From contig JAKVON010000001.1 of NCBI GenBank assembly GCA_022482785.1, positions 124,001 through 188,000 on the forward strand: a stretch of DNA of 64,000 nt. Direction: 5' to 3'. The notes below the pieces were generated by a model. That model did not search any database and was not told the DNA's origin. It saw only the letters and a list, made by a program, of their open reading frames with translations. Each line of letters opens with the position of its first letter. Positions within the stretch are counted from its first letter, which is position 1. The stretch comes from Atopobiaceae bacterium (GTDB taxonomy: Bacteria > Actinomycetota > Coriobacteriia > Coriobacteriales > Atopobiaceae). Both the position numbers and the translations under genes were made by a program. Positions 56,638-64,000 of this stretch are shown piece by piece.

Positions 56638-59334
56638 TTGCCCACATCGCAGGAAATCTTCGAGAATGCCCTCGTCCCGATTCTGGGCATCTGCGTCCTC
56701 ATCCCCCTGTTCGTGGCCATCTTCATTGAGCCTAGGAGGGACTACAGCCGCCGCGTCTATTCCCTCATGCTCTTCGCCTGTGTCGGGATCCTCGCGACCG
56801 AGGCGTGCGAATGGGTCTCGAACGGCCGCGCGGTCGGCATCTGGCTCGACGTCTACCGCACCACCCAGTGTCTCCTCTTCGTCTTCCTCGCGGCGGCGTG
56901 CTTCCTCTGGACGGTCTACTCGTACTACTGGTTCAACGGCCATGGACCCTCGGGGAGGGTCTTGGCCGCCCTCGCGCTGGGGCCCACCCTCGACGTCGCC
57001 TTCCTGGTCGCGAACCTCTTCACGGGCAGCATCTACTCGATAAGCGCGGGGGCGCTCTACGCGCGCGGCCCGGCCTTCACGGCCTTCATCCTCTTCTGCT
57101 ACGTCTACCTGATCGTCGCCATCATGGCCACGGCAATGCACGCCCCCGCGGCGGACCAGGCCAGCGAGGAGAGGGGCGCGCGGCTGTTCCTCCTCTTCTT
57201 CGTCTTCCCCGTGGTGGGGCCGGTGCTCCAGTACGCGCTTCCCGAGATCCCCGTGATGGGCATCTCCCAGGCGATCTCGCTGCTGGCCATCTACGTCGCC
57301 GTCCAGCAGCGCACCAACGAGAGCTACGCCGTCGAGATGGCCCGGCTCCAGGACGAGAGCGCCCGCTACGAGAGGTCGATGGAACGGCTCCTCTCGATCG
57401 ACCCGGGGGCCCTCTCGTCGTTCCGCCTCAACCTGACCAAGAACACGTTCGCCAACCTCCACGAGAGGTCGGGGATGGTCGGGGAGCGGATTCGCCACGA
57501 CACCATGGACGGGCTCGTCGAGGCCGTCGCGTCGCTCGTCACGGAGCAGGGCGAGGCCGCGGCGTTCCGCACGCTGTTCAGCAGGGAGAACCTCCTCGCC
57601 CGGTTCTCCGAGAACCAGGCCCAGCTCTCGTTCGACTACCACCGGATGCTCGACAGCGGGGAGTCGCACTCGGTCAGGACGAACCTGACCATGCTCTCCA
57701 ACCCCACGACGAGGGACGTCGAGGCCATCGCCTACACGGTCGACGTCGACACGCAGGAGAAGGACGAGCGGGTCATCTCCGCGATCACGACGAGGGAGTA
57801 CGACTACATCGCCCTCATCGACGTGGAGACGAGGCGGATACACTTCCGCCGGGCGGCGCGGAAGGACGCGGACTCGTTCGGCTTCGGGCTCGGGGACTAC
57901 GACCAGGTCATCAAGAGGACGATCGTCGAGACCTATGGGATCCAGGGGTCGGAGGAGCGGTTCCGGAAGGTCGCCTTCGACGTCGTCCGCAAGGCCCTCG
58001 CGCAGGAGCCCGAGTACAGCATCGTGTTCTCCTGCCCCTCCCCCACGGGTGACGAGATCCAGAAGAGGACCACCTTCCAATACCTCGACGACGAGCAGAA
58101 CGAGATCCTCTTCTTCCGCAACGACATAACCGAGGAGATGCGGCAGGAGTGCGAGCATGCCGACGCCCTGCAGACGGCGCTCCTGCAGGCCGAGCACGCG
58201 AACGCCATGAAGACCGAGTTCCTCTCGAACCTGAGCCACGACATGCGAACCCCCCTCAACGCCGTCCTGGTCTATGCCGCCCTGTCCAAGACGGAGAAGG
58301 ACCCCGGCAAGGCGAGGGGCTACCTCGACGGCATCGAGCAGTCCGGGCGGATACTCCTCTCGCTCGTCAACGACACGCTCGACCTCTCGAGGATCGAGAC
58401 GGGAGCGGTGACGCTGAGGCCCGAGCCCACCCCCTGCCAGGACGTCGTCTCGAAGATCATCCTGACGATCAAGCCCATGACGGACGCGAAGCACATCCGC
58501 CTCGTCGTCGACAACAGCCGTGCCGTGATGGCGACCATCGACATCGACGCCCTCCGCGTGCAGGAGGTCTTCATCAACCTCCTCTCGAACGCCGCCAAGT
58601 TCACCCCCGAGGGCGGCACCGTGACGTTCGCGATAGAGAGCGAGGAGCGGGAGGGCGTCATCCGGGACAGGGTCACCGTCAGCGACACGGGATGCGGCAT
58701 GAGCCCGGAGTTCGTCCCGAAGATGTTCGAGCCGTTCTCGCAGGAGGACCCTGCCTCGTCGGCGGGCGTCTCGGGATCGGGGCTCGGGCTCTCCATCGTG
58801 AAGAGGCTCGTCGACCTGATGGGCGGCACCATCGAGGTCAAGAGCGAGCAGGGCAGGGGCACCGCCGTCACGGTCTGCCTCGACTTCAGGCGCATCGACA
58901 CCGGCGAGGGGGCGAAGAGGCCGCCCGAGGGCCGGCTCGAGGGGCGGACCATCCTCCTGGCCGAGGACAACGCAATGAACACCGAGGTCGCGAAGGCCCT
59001 CCTCGAGGGTGCCGGCGCGGAGGTCGTCTGCGCCAAGAACGGGAAGGTCGCCTGCGACCTGTTCTCCGGCTCGGGGGAGGGCTCCTTCGACGCCATCCTC
59101 ATGGACCTCCGCATGCCGGTCATGGGCGGGCTCGAGGCGGCCCGCACCATCAGGGGCATGGACCGCCCCGACGCAGCCGCCATCCCCATCGTCGCGGTCT
59201 CTGCGGACGCGTTCGACGACAACGTGCAGGCAAGCCTCGAGGCGGGCATGGACGGGCACGTCGCGAAGCCCATCGACCCCGACAGGCTCTTCGGGCTGCT
59301 CGACGAGCTCGGCGCGGGCCACGCCCGCGGCTAG
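56638..59334 (+). CDS. Hybrid sensor histidine kinase with multi-helix membrane sensor
   Basis: 898 residues from a TTG at 56638. About seven hydrophobic helices (residues 10-225) precede a coiled linker and a PAS-like region (about 290-500). The kinase core follows: HisKA box NLSHDMRTPLNAV, N box INLLSNAAKFT, G1 DTGCGM and G2 GSGLGLSI. A receiver domain ends the protein (ILLAEDNAMN, phosphoacceptor ILMDLRMPV, VAKPID). No HPt domain is fused. It is divergent from the Hyd/Hyp operon and converges with the second hybrid kinase, sharing the four bases CTAG as both stops. Confidence 0.92.
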   Translation: MPTSQEIFENALVPILGICVLIPLFVAIFIEPRRDYSRRVYSLMLFACVGILATEACEWVSNGRAVGIWLDVYRTTQCLLFVFLAAACFLWTVYSYYWFNGHGPSGRVLAALALGPTLDVAFLVANLFTGSIYSISAGALYARGPAFTAFILFCYVYLIVAIMATAMHAPAADQASEERGARLFLLFFVFPVVGPVLQYALPEIPVMGISQAISLLAIYVAVQQRTNESYAVEMARLQDESARYERSMERLLSIDPGALSSFRLNLTKNTFANLHERSGMVGERIRHDTMDGLVEAVASLVTEQGEAAAFRTLFSRENLLARFSENQAQLSFDYHRMLDSGESHSVRTNLTMLSNPTTRDVEAIAYTVDVDTQEKDERVISAITTREYDYIALIDVETRRIHFRRAARKDADSFGFGLGDYDQVIKRTIVETYGIQGSEERFRKVAFDVVRKALAQEPEYSIVFSCPSPTGDEIQKRTTFQYLDDEQNEILFFRNDITEEMRQECEHADALQTALLQAEHANAMKTEFLSNLSHDMRTPLNAVLVYAALSKTEKDPGKARGYLDGIEQSGRILLSLVNDTLDLSRIETGAVTLRPEPTPCQDVVSKIILTIKPMTDAKHIRLVVDNSRAVMATIDIDALRVQEVFINLLSNAAKFTPEGGTVTFAIESEEREGVIRDRVTVSDTGCGMSPEFVPKMFEPFSQEDPASSAGVSGSGLGLSIVKRLVDLMGGTIEVKSEQGRGTAVTVCLDFRRIDTGEGAKRPPEGRLEGRTILLAEDNAMNTEVAKALLEGAGAEVVCAKNGKVACDLFSGSGEGSFDAILMDLRMPVMGGLEAARTIRGMDRPDAAAIPIVAVSADAFDDNVQASLEAGMDGHVAKPIDPDRLFGLLDELGAGHARG

Positions 59335-61331
59335 GGCTGCGGCCCCGCCTTTTGGGGGCAGTGCCGCCGTATCGTCTCGATCATGACAGGCACGTCCAGC
59401 GGCTTGGCGATGTGAGAGTTCATGCCCGCCTCGAGTGCCTTCCGCACGTCCTCGTCGAAGGCGTTGGCGGTCATTGCGACGATGGGAATCTCCGCGGCAT
59501 CGGCCCTGTCGAGCGCGCGGATGCGCCCGGCGGCCTCGTAGCCCGTCGCCTTGGGCATCTGGATGTCCATGAGGATGACGTCGAACGTGCCGGCCGGTGC
59601 CGAGGCGAAGACTTCGACGACCTCCTCGCCATCGGAGGCGCATGTCACCTCGGCGCCGTTCCTCCCGAGGATGCTCTGGGCTATCTCCCTGTTCATGAGG
59701 TTGTCCTCGGCGAGCAGGATGGAGACGCCCGCGAGCGGCGAGCCGCTCCCGATCGGCGCCGGGACGTCGTCCGGCTGCGCGGCGAGCGACGCCGCCTGCT
59801 CCGGCGTGGCGACGCGGTATGGGAGGGCCACGGTGAAGGCGCTGCCCTCCCCCCTCTCGCTCGAGACGGAGACCGTCCCTCCCATCAGCTCCACCATGTT
59901 CCTCACGATCGCGAGCCCGAGGCCCGTTCCGCCGTACTTCTGGCTGATGCTGGCATCCGCCTGCTCGTAGGGCTCGAAGACCTTCCTCTGGAACTCGGGG
60001 GACATCCCAATCCCGGTGTCGGTGACGGTGAAGGTCGTCGCGACGCGACGCTCGGCGCCCTCGTGCCCGTCGTCCGCCTGTCCGACCGAGCATTCGACGG
60101 TGCCGCCGGAGGGCGTGAACTTCAACGCGTTCGAGAGCAGGTTGGTCAGGACCTGGTTGATGCGGAGCCGGTCGCCGAGGACCACGTCGTCCGTGATCCC
60201 CTCGTCCGAGAAGACGAGCGTGACGCCCTTCGACTGGGCCTGCGAGGAGTACACGGTCTCGAGGCGGCCGAGCACCTCGCGGATGCTGAACGGGTCGCAG
60301 GCGAGCTTCACGGTCCCGTTCTCGATCGCCGAGAGGTTGAGCACGTCGTTGACGATGAGGAGCAGGCTGTTCGCGGCGATCCTCGCCTTCCTCATGTAGT
60401 CGCCCCGCCTGGAGGGGTCGTCCTCCTGGTCGGCCAGGGCCATGAAGCCCATGACGGCATTGAGCGGGGTGCGGATCTCGTGCGACATGCGCGAGGTGAA
60501 CGAGCCCTTCGCGATGCTCGCCGCCCGGGCGCTGATGAGGGCCTCGCTGAGCTCGCGGTTCTTCGCATTCATGGCGCGCAGGTAGACGAGCATGCTCGCG
60601 ACGAGCGCCGCCAGCAGGACCACCATCCCCACGACGGCGAAGGTGCCGGCATTCTCGCCGACCTGCAGCGATGCCAGGGAGTTCGCCTCGAGCCGGGACG
60701 AGAGGTCCTCGCGGAAGGTCTCGACGGCGTCCCGGATGGCCTGCTTCGAATCCTCGTAGGACGAGCCGAAGAGGAAGGCCTGGGCAGACGAGATCTTCTC
60801 GCTCGGCCCCAGGGCCTCGTCGGAGGAGCTCAACGTGTAGTCGCGCACCTCCTGGGGCACGCCGGAGAGGTCGAGGCCGTAGCCCTCGCAGAGCATTCGC
60901 ATCGCCCAGGTCTCCCCTGCGAGGAGCGTGTCGGAGACCTCCTTCGCCCGGAGCATGTGGCTGGTCTCCTGGACGGTGAGCTCGGAGTGGAGCAGCTTCT
61001 CCACCGCGACGTCACGGCTCTGGGCGACGTCGACGACGTTCCAGAAGGCCTCGAGGTGCGAGCGGTCGCCGCTCAGGGAGAACTGCCTCACCTCGCCGGT
61101 CATCTTGTCCGACGCGTCCATGAAGTCGCTGATGGCCGACTCGCAGTAGCTGCGACTCGTCTCCATGGCATCGAGGTCGCGCGACCTCTGGATGGTCTGC
61201 TGGATGGTGAAGAAGATTCCGACCATCACGAGGGCCGCGAGGGAGATCATGAGCGCCGCAAGCAGCGTCTGCTTCTGGACCGTTCCCCGATCGACGCCGC
61301 GTGCGGGCGGCATCGCCCTACGAGATGACAT
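59331..61331 (-). CDS. Hybrid sensor histidine kinase
   Basis: About 666 residues from ATG 61331, overlapping the upstream solute-binding gene by 14 bases; ATG 61313 is an alternative. A helix at about 22-45 and another at about 240-262 bracket an extracellular domain of about 190 residues. The core has MSHEIRTPLNAVMGF, NLLSNALKFTPSGG, DTGIGM and GTGLGLAIV; the receiver has ILLAEDNLMN, ILMDIQMPKATG and IAKPLD. It probably senses through the periplasmic-type binding lipoprotein encoded directly upstream. No HPt partner is seen. Confidence 0.92.
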   Translation of the reverse strand: MSSRRAMPPARGVDRGTVQKQTLLAALMISLAALVMVGIFFTIQQTIQRSRDLDAMETSRSYCESAISDFMDASDKMTGEVRQFSLSGDRSHLEAFWNVVDVAQSRDVAVEKLLHSELTVQETSHMLRAKEVSDTLLAGETWAMRMLCEGYGLDLSGVPQEVRDYTLSSSDEALGPSEKISSAQAFLFGSSYEDSKQAIRDAVETFREDLSSRLEANSLASLQVGENAGTFAVVGMVVLLAALVASMLVYLRAMNAKNRELSEALISARAASIAKGSFTSRMSHEIRTPLNAVMGFMALADQEDDPSRRGDYMRKARIAANSLLLIVNDVLNLSAIENGTVKLACDPFSIREVLGRLETVYSSQAQSKGVTLVFSDEGITDDVVLGDRLRINQVLTNLLSNALKFTPSGGTVECSVGQADDGHEGAERRVATTFTVTDTGIGMSPEFQRKVFEPYEQADASISQKYGGTGLGLAIVRNMVELMGGTVSVSSERGEGSAFTVALPYRVATPEQAASLAAQPDDVPAPIGSGSPLAGVSILLAEDNLMNREIAQSILGRNGAEVTCASDGEEVVEVFASAPAGTFDVILMDIQMPKATGYEAAGRIRALDRADAAEIPIVAMTANAFDEDVRKALEAGMNSHIAKPLDVPVMIETIRRHCPQKAGPQP

Positions 61332-63189
61332 AGTACTCGCCGGCCTTCGGGAGCCCTGACGCCGAGGCGAGCTCGTTGCCAAGGCATTTCGAGAGCGTCA
61401 GGTCGCCCTTCGAGAAGAGTGCCGCGAGGCCGCTCTTGTTGGCGGACAGCGCGGAGTAGACCCGCGCGCTGACGGCGACCGAGTGGCTCCCCTCCTCGGG
61501 GACCACGCCTCCGTCGACGCCCTCGATCCCGTCGATCTGCCCGGTCTTCTCCATGCGGACCGTCATCCCGGCGAGCGCCGGATAGTCGAGGTAGGGCTCG
61601 GGCGCGCCGGCGGGAAACGTCGTCGAGTAGTGGATGCAGCTCGCGAGGAGCTCCCTCAGCTGCGCGGTCGAGAGCGTGCCGACGTACACGTTGCCGTCGA
61701 CGACCAGCGCCGCGACGTCGAGGTCGGTGTAGGCCCCCTTGTAGATGGGGGACGCGGCCTCGCGCGAGTCGATCACGGAGAAGTCGGTCCCGGCCTGGCT
61801 CCTCACGGACTGCGCCAGGACGCTTCCGGCCGGCGAGCACAGGTGCTGGTCGAGCGAGATGCCGGCCTCGACGGAGGAGGTTCCCACCACGGTGGGCTCG
61901 GTGGTCTTGAAGAGCCCGGCATCGAGCGTGTCGAGCAGCGCCTCGTTGCTCGCGCCATCGGCGATGAGGGCCCTCATGACCGCGGGCACCGCGGAGAAGG
62001 AGTTCGAGTTGATCTGGCGGATGGAGACCTTCCCTCCCTCGATGAGCGGCCTGACGCTCTCCATCGAGGGCTGGAGGGCCAACGTTATCCCCTTCGTGTA
62101 CGAGACCAGGCCGGCCGTATTGTAGTCGAGCTTCTCCTGGGCGCCCCCCGAGAGCATCGCCGACAGGACCTCGGTGCACGCGGCGTCACGCGCGGCGTCG
62201 GCCGACGCCTCCTTGGAGAGGGCCACGCTGAACACGGGGTAGCTGAGCAGACGGCTGTCGTCGGAGGTCTGCCCGAAGAAGGGCAGCGCCGAGAAGTGGT
62301 ACTGGCTGGCCTGCGAGGAGAGCTGGTCGGAGGAGGCCCTGCCGATAGCCACCTGACCGGCGAGGAGCTCTGACGTGAGCTGCTGGTCGGAGGAGGTGAG
62401 GCACTCGCTCGTGAGGATGCCCGCGTCCTTGAGGGAGCGCAGCGTGTCGAAGATGCTCGAGAACCCATCGGCGTCCACCTGGGTTGCCTGGCCGCTCTCG
62501 AACGAGGCGAGATAGGAGAGCCCGTCGCTCGTACCGAGGTATCCGGCGGAGCCGAACCCCTGGAGCATGGCCACCGCGCCATAGCCCGTCGTGCAGTCCA
62601 CGGCGAACGGGTCGACGCCATGCTCGCGGAGCTGCCCGCAGGCGGAGACGAAGCTCGCCATGTCGGTGGGGAGCGCAATGCCGTAGCGCTCGAAGACGTC
62701 GGTGTTTGCGAAGAGCCCCTCGACGGTTCCGGGCCCCGGGAGCCAGCACTGCTTGTCCCCGATCCGGAACGGGACGAGCGACTCGGCCGAATACCTGCCC
62801 GCGAGGTCGAGGCCCGAGAGGTCCGCGAGGTAGGGCTCGAGGTCACGAGCGCTGTCGCTCTCGTACTTCCTGATGCATACGAGGTCCGGCATGTCGCCAT
62901 GCTTGGCGCCGTAGATCACGTTCGAGAAGGTGTTGCGGTTGTTGGTCCAGTCGATGTAGACGTCGGGGCACTGCTGCTCGACGTAGGCACGCCACTCGGG
63001 AAAGCTGCTGTCGTTGTACATCGAGACCGTGACGATGGGCTTGCCGTCCTCGGTGACGTGCGACGAGGACGAGGAGGCCTTACCGGGCAGGCAGCCCGAA
63101 AGCAGCGTCGCGGTCGCGAGGGCCAGCAGCAGGACGGCGAGCAGGGCGAAGCGAGCCCGTCGCAGAGCGGTATCGCTCGTCCCCCTCAT
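61318..63189 (-). CDS. Solute-binding lipoprotein with C-terminal 5'-nucleotidase-C-like domain
   Basis: 623 residues. A signal peptide ends in LLSGC, a lipobox. Residues about 50-430 match an ABC-sugar-type binding fold (PIVTVSMYNDSSFPEWRAYV, in part; GDMPDLVCIRKYES; PGTVEGLFANTDVFERYGI, in part). The last 200 residues resemble the C-terminal domain of 5'-nucleotidases (TDLDVAALVVDGNVYVGTLS, ELLASCIHYS). No transporter permease is linked. The gene overlaps the start of a hybrid kinase, so it is likely the ligand-sensing partner of that kinase. Confidence 0.82.
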   Translation of the reverse strand: MRGTSDTALRRARFALLAVLLLALATATLLSGCLPGKASSSSSHVTEDGKPIVTVSMYNDSSFPEWRAYVEQQCPDVYIDWTNNRNTFSNVIYGAKHGDMPDLVCIRKYESDSARDLEPYLADLSGLDLAGRYSAESLVPFRIGDKQCWLPGPGTVEGLFANTDVFERYGIALPTDMASFVSACGQLREHGVDPFAVDCTTGYGAVAMLQGFGSAGYLGTSDGLSYLASFESGQATQVDADGFSSIFDTLRSLKDAGILTSECLTSSDQQLTSELLAGQVAIGRASSDQLSSQASQYHFSALPFFGQTSDDSRLLSYPVFSVALSKEASADAARDAACTEVLSAMLSGGAQEKLDYNTAGLVSYTKGITLALQPSMESVRPLIEGGKVSIRQINSNSFSAVPAVMRALIADGASNEALLDTLDAGLFKTTEPTVVGTSSVEAGISLDQHLCSPAGSVLAQSVRSQAGTDFSVIDSREAASPIYKGAYTDLDVAALVVDGNVYVGTLSTAQLRELLASCIHYSTTFPAGAPEPYLDYPALAGMTVRMEKTGQIDGIEGVDGGVVPEEGSHSVAVSARVYSALSANKSGLAALFSKGDLTLSKCLGNELASASGLPKAGEYYVIS

Positions 63190-63344
63190 GCCCGGACCCC
63201 AAGCGCCATTTCAGCCCACTTCCACGATATGTCGAGAGCCATGCCCCATTCTAGGAATTCGGCCCGTGCCACTGGTGGCGATATCGGCCAATAGCATGCC
63301 TGCGCGGGTCGCTGTCGGCGGCGGGAGCCATTTCGGACGCAGGC

Positions 63345-63454
63345 TGGCAGGAAAGCCGAGCGGTGCACTCTCGTTTCGCGGATTCGGATGCACCGCTCCG
63401 CATTCCTGCCACGGAACGGCAATCTCGGGTGCACCGCTCCGCATTCCTGCCACG
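63345..63454. repeat. Direct and inverted 25-base repeats
   Basis: TGCACCGCTCCGCATTCCTG (first 20 of 25 bases) occurs exactly at 63389-63413 and 63430-63454, with a 41-base period. An inverted, slightly diverged copy spans 63345-63367 (TGGCAGGAAAGCCGAGCGGT, in part). The inverted and first direct copies could fold into a long stem. Two direct copies without further units do not make a CRISPR array. Confidence 0.75.
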
Positions 63455-63519
63455 CGCGAGGCCTCCGCCCCCGTTGCCGAACAACGCCCCCTTGCCGTTC
63501 ATTCTCAGCCCCCTACACT

Positions 63520-63530
63520 GAACATTGTTC
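63520..63530. promoter_or_regulatory. GAACATTGTTC palindrome at the TetR promoter
   Basis: An 11-base palindrome lies directly after TACACT (63514-63519), a candidate -10, about 35 bases before the TetR start. Its position fits autorepression by the TetR protein. The same TACACTGAAC string precedes the GntR gene at 24114, so only the palindromic part is specific. Confidence 0.45.
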
Positions 63531-63562
63531 GGGGAAAGGCACATCGCCCGGGAGGAGCGCCC

Positions 63563-64000
63563 ATGCCACGAAGGGTCACGAGCAGCGACCGGATTCTCGA
63601 GGGCTCCGCCGCCCTGGCAAGGGAGCGCGGGCTCGCTTCCCTCAGCATCCGAGGCGTGGCCGGGGCGTGCGGCATCTCGACCGGGACGATCTATGCCTAC
63701 TTCCCGTCGCGCGACGAGCTCGTCGCGGCCACGGCGGAGAGGCTGTTCGAGGGTGCCTTCCGCGAGTCCTTCTGCCACCCCTCGCCTTCCGAGGGCTACC
63801 TCGCCTACTGCGAGCGCCTCTATCGCTCGCTCGACGAGAGGCTCTCCCAAGGGGGCTCCGACTGGCTCGGGCAGTTGCATTCGCTCGACCAGGGAGCCCG
63901 CGAGGCCGGCCGGAGGCGCATGGAGAGGCTTCTGGCTCACATGCTCGCAGGGCTCGAGGACGTGCTCGAAAACGACCCGGACGTCCGTCGCGAGAGGCTG
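63563..64000 (+). CDS. TetR-family transcriptional regulator, cut by the window edge
   Basis: At least 146 residues, starting after GGGAGGAGCGCCC and still open at the right edge. The N-terminal helix-turn-helix is classical: ILEGSAALARERGLASLSIRGVAGAC (in part), then GISTGTIYAYFPSRDELVAA. The ligand-binding region has begun (YCERLYRSLDERLS). The target is unknown; it probably represses itself through the GAACATTGTTC site and perhaps genes beyond the window. Confidence 0.9.
   Translation, partial: MPRRVTSSDRILEGSAALARERGLASLSIRGVAGACGISTGTIYAYFPSRDELVAATAERLFEGAFRESFCHPSPSEGYLAYCERLYRSLDERLSQGGSDWLGQLHSLDQGAREAGRRRMERLLAHMLAGLEDVLENDPDVRRERL

Larger units (their letters stand above)
63190..63562. 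other. Intergenic region with repeats before the TetR gene
   Basis: These 373 bases separate divergent genes. They contain the repeat cluster at 63345-63454 and a TACACT/GAACATTGTTC promoter-operator near 63515. Open frames that cross it lack family resemblance and consist of repeat sequence, so I see no gene here. Confidence 0.5.

Noticed and set aside
56599-60093. An 1164-residue minus-strand open frame opposite the hybrid kinase
   Set aside because: It is antisense to a kinase with clear motifs and has shadow-frame composition. The same holds for the frames at 9307-11907 and 13701-16034.
63389-63454. A CRISPR array
   Set aside because: Only two direct copies with a 16-base gap plus an inverted copy, and no cas genes.

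Overview
The window is GC-rich, densely coded DNA with short intergenic gaps and long co-directional operons. It has no tRNA or rRNA gene, insertion sequence, phage gene or CRISPR array. The gene content suggests a strictly anaerobic, high-GC Gram-positive bacterium, most likely a coriobacterium of the Olsenella/Atopobium type. The supporting features are [FeFe]- and [NiFe]-hydrogenase maturases, orphan nitrogenase-like proteins, a tryptophan T-box, C69 dipeptidase, membrane GGDEF proteins and hybrid kinases. The taxonomic call is inference; there is no marker gene such as 16S rRNA.

Layout. (1) 1-4176: the end of a GGDEF protein, then an ABC transporter and histidine kinase on the minus strand with a divergent OmpR-type regulator. 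(2) 4187-13343, minus: a partner-switching signalling cluster containing a STAS protein, a large 5TM-sensor/SpoIIE-phosphatase/HATPase protein, a tyrosine phosphatase, two intact APH/choline-kinase-like kinases, an orphan BMP-type binding protein and two kinase-fold proteins that have lost the catalytic motif. (3) 13404-22149, minus: a large surface subtilase, a diguanylate cyclase, a C69 dipeptidase and a MATE transporter fused to an anti-sigma-type HATPase domain. (4) 22380-29000: a sugar-nucleotide-type reductase, deoC with a divergent GntR regulator, a small lipoprotein, an Ldh2-type dehydrogenase and ettA. (5) 29045-36001: promoter, Trp T-box and trpEGDC(FB)A. (6) 36042-41483: small zinc-ribbon protein, enolase, esterase, flavodoxin-fold reductase and an MscS-related membrane protein. 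(7) 41581-56391, minus: the most unusual region. Thirteen tightly coupled genes run in the order hydrogenase-system regulator, hydE, hydF, a nitrogenase-like H-K-D set, hypF, hypC, hypD, hypE and a second H-K-D set. A DUF134-NifX fusion follows behind a perfect 20-bp palindrome. (8) 56638-64000: two convergent hybrid kinases, a solute-binding lipoprotein upstream of one of them, and the start of a TetR regulator.

How they work together. Region 7 combines the [FeFe] maturases HydE and HydF, the Fe-CN/CO machinery HypFCDE and two ATP-dependent nitrogenase-like reductases. No hydrogenase structural gene, HydG, HypA or HypB is present in the window. It looks like an assembly line for an unknown metallocofactor or reductase.

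Sequence quality. Five otherwise well-conserved genes (MATE-HATPase, trpC, trpA, the MscS-related gene and hypF) are each broken by one single-base frameshift at or beside short G/C runs. This looks like sequence error more than gene decay. It also means that the two unusual fusions, TrpF-TrpB and DUF134-NifX, should be confirmed from reads.
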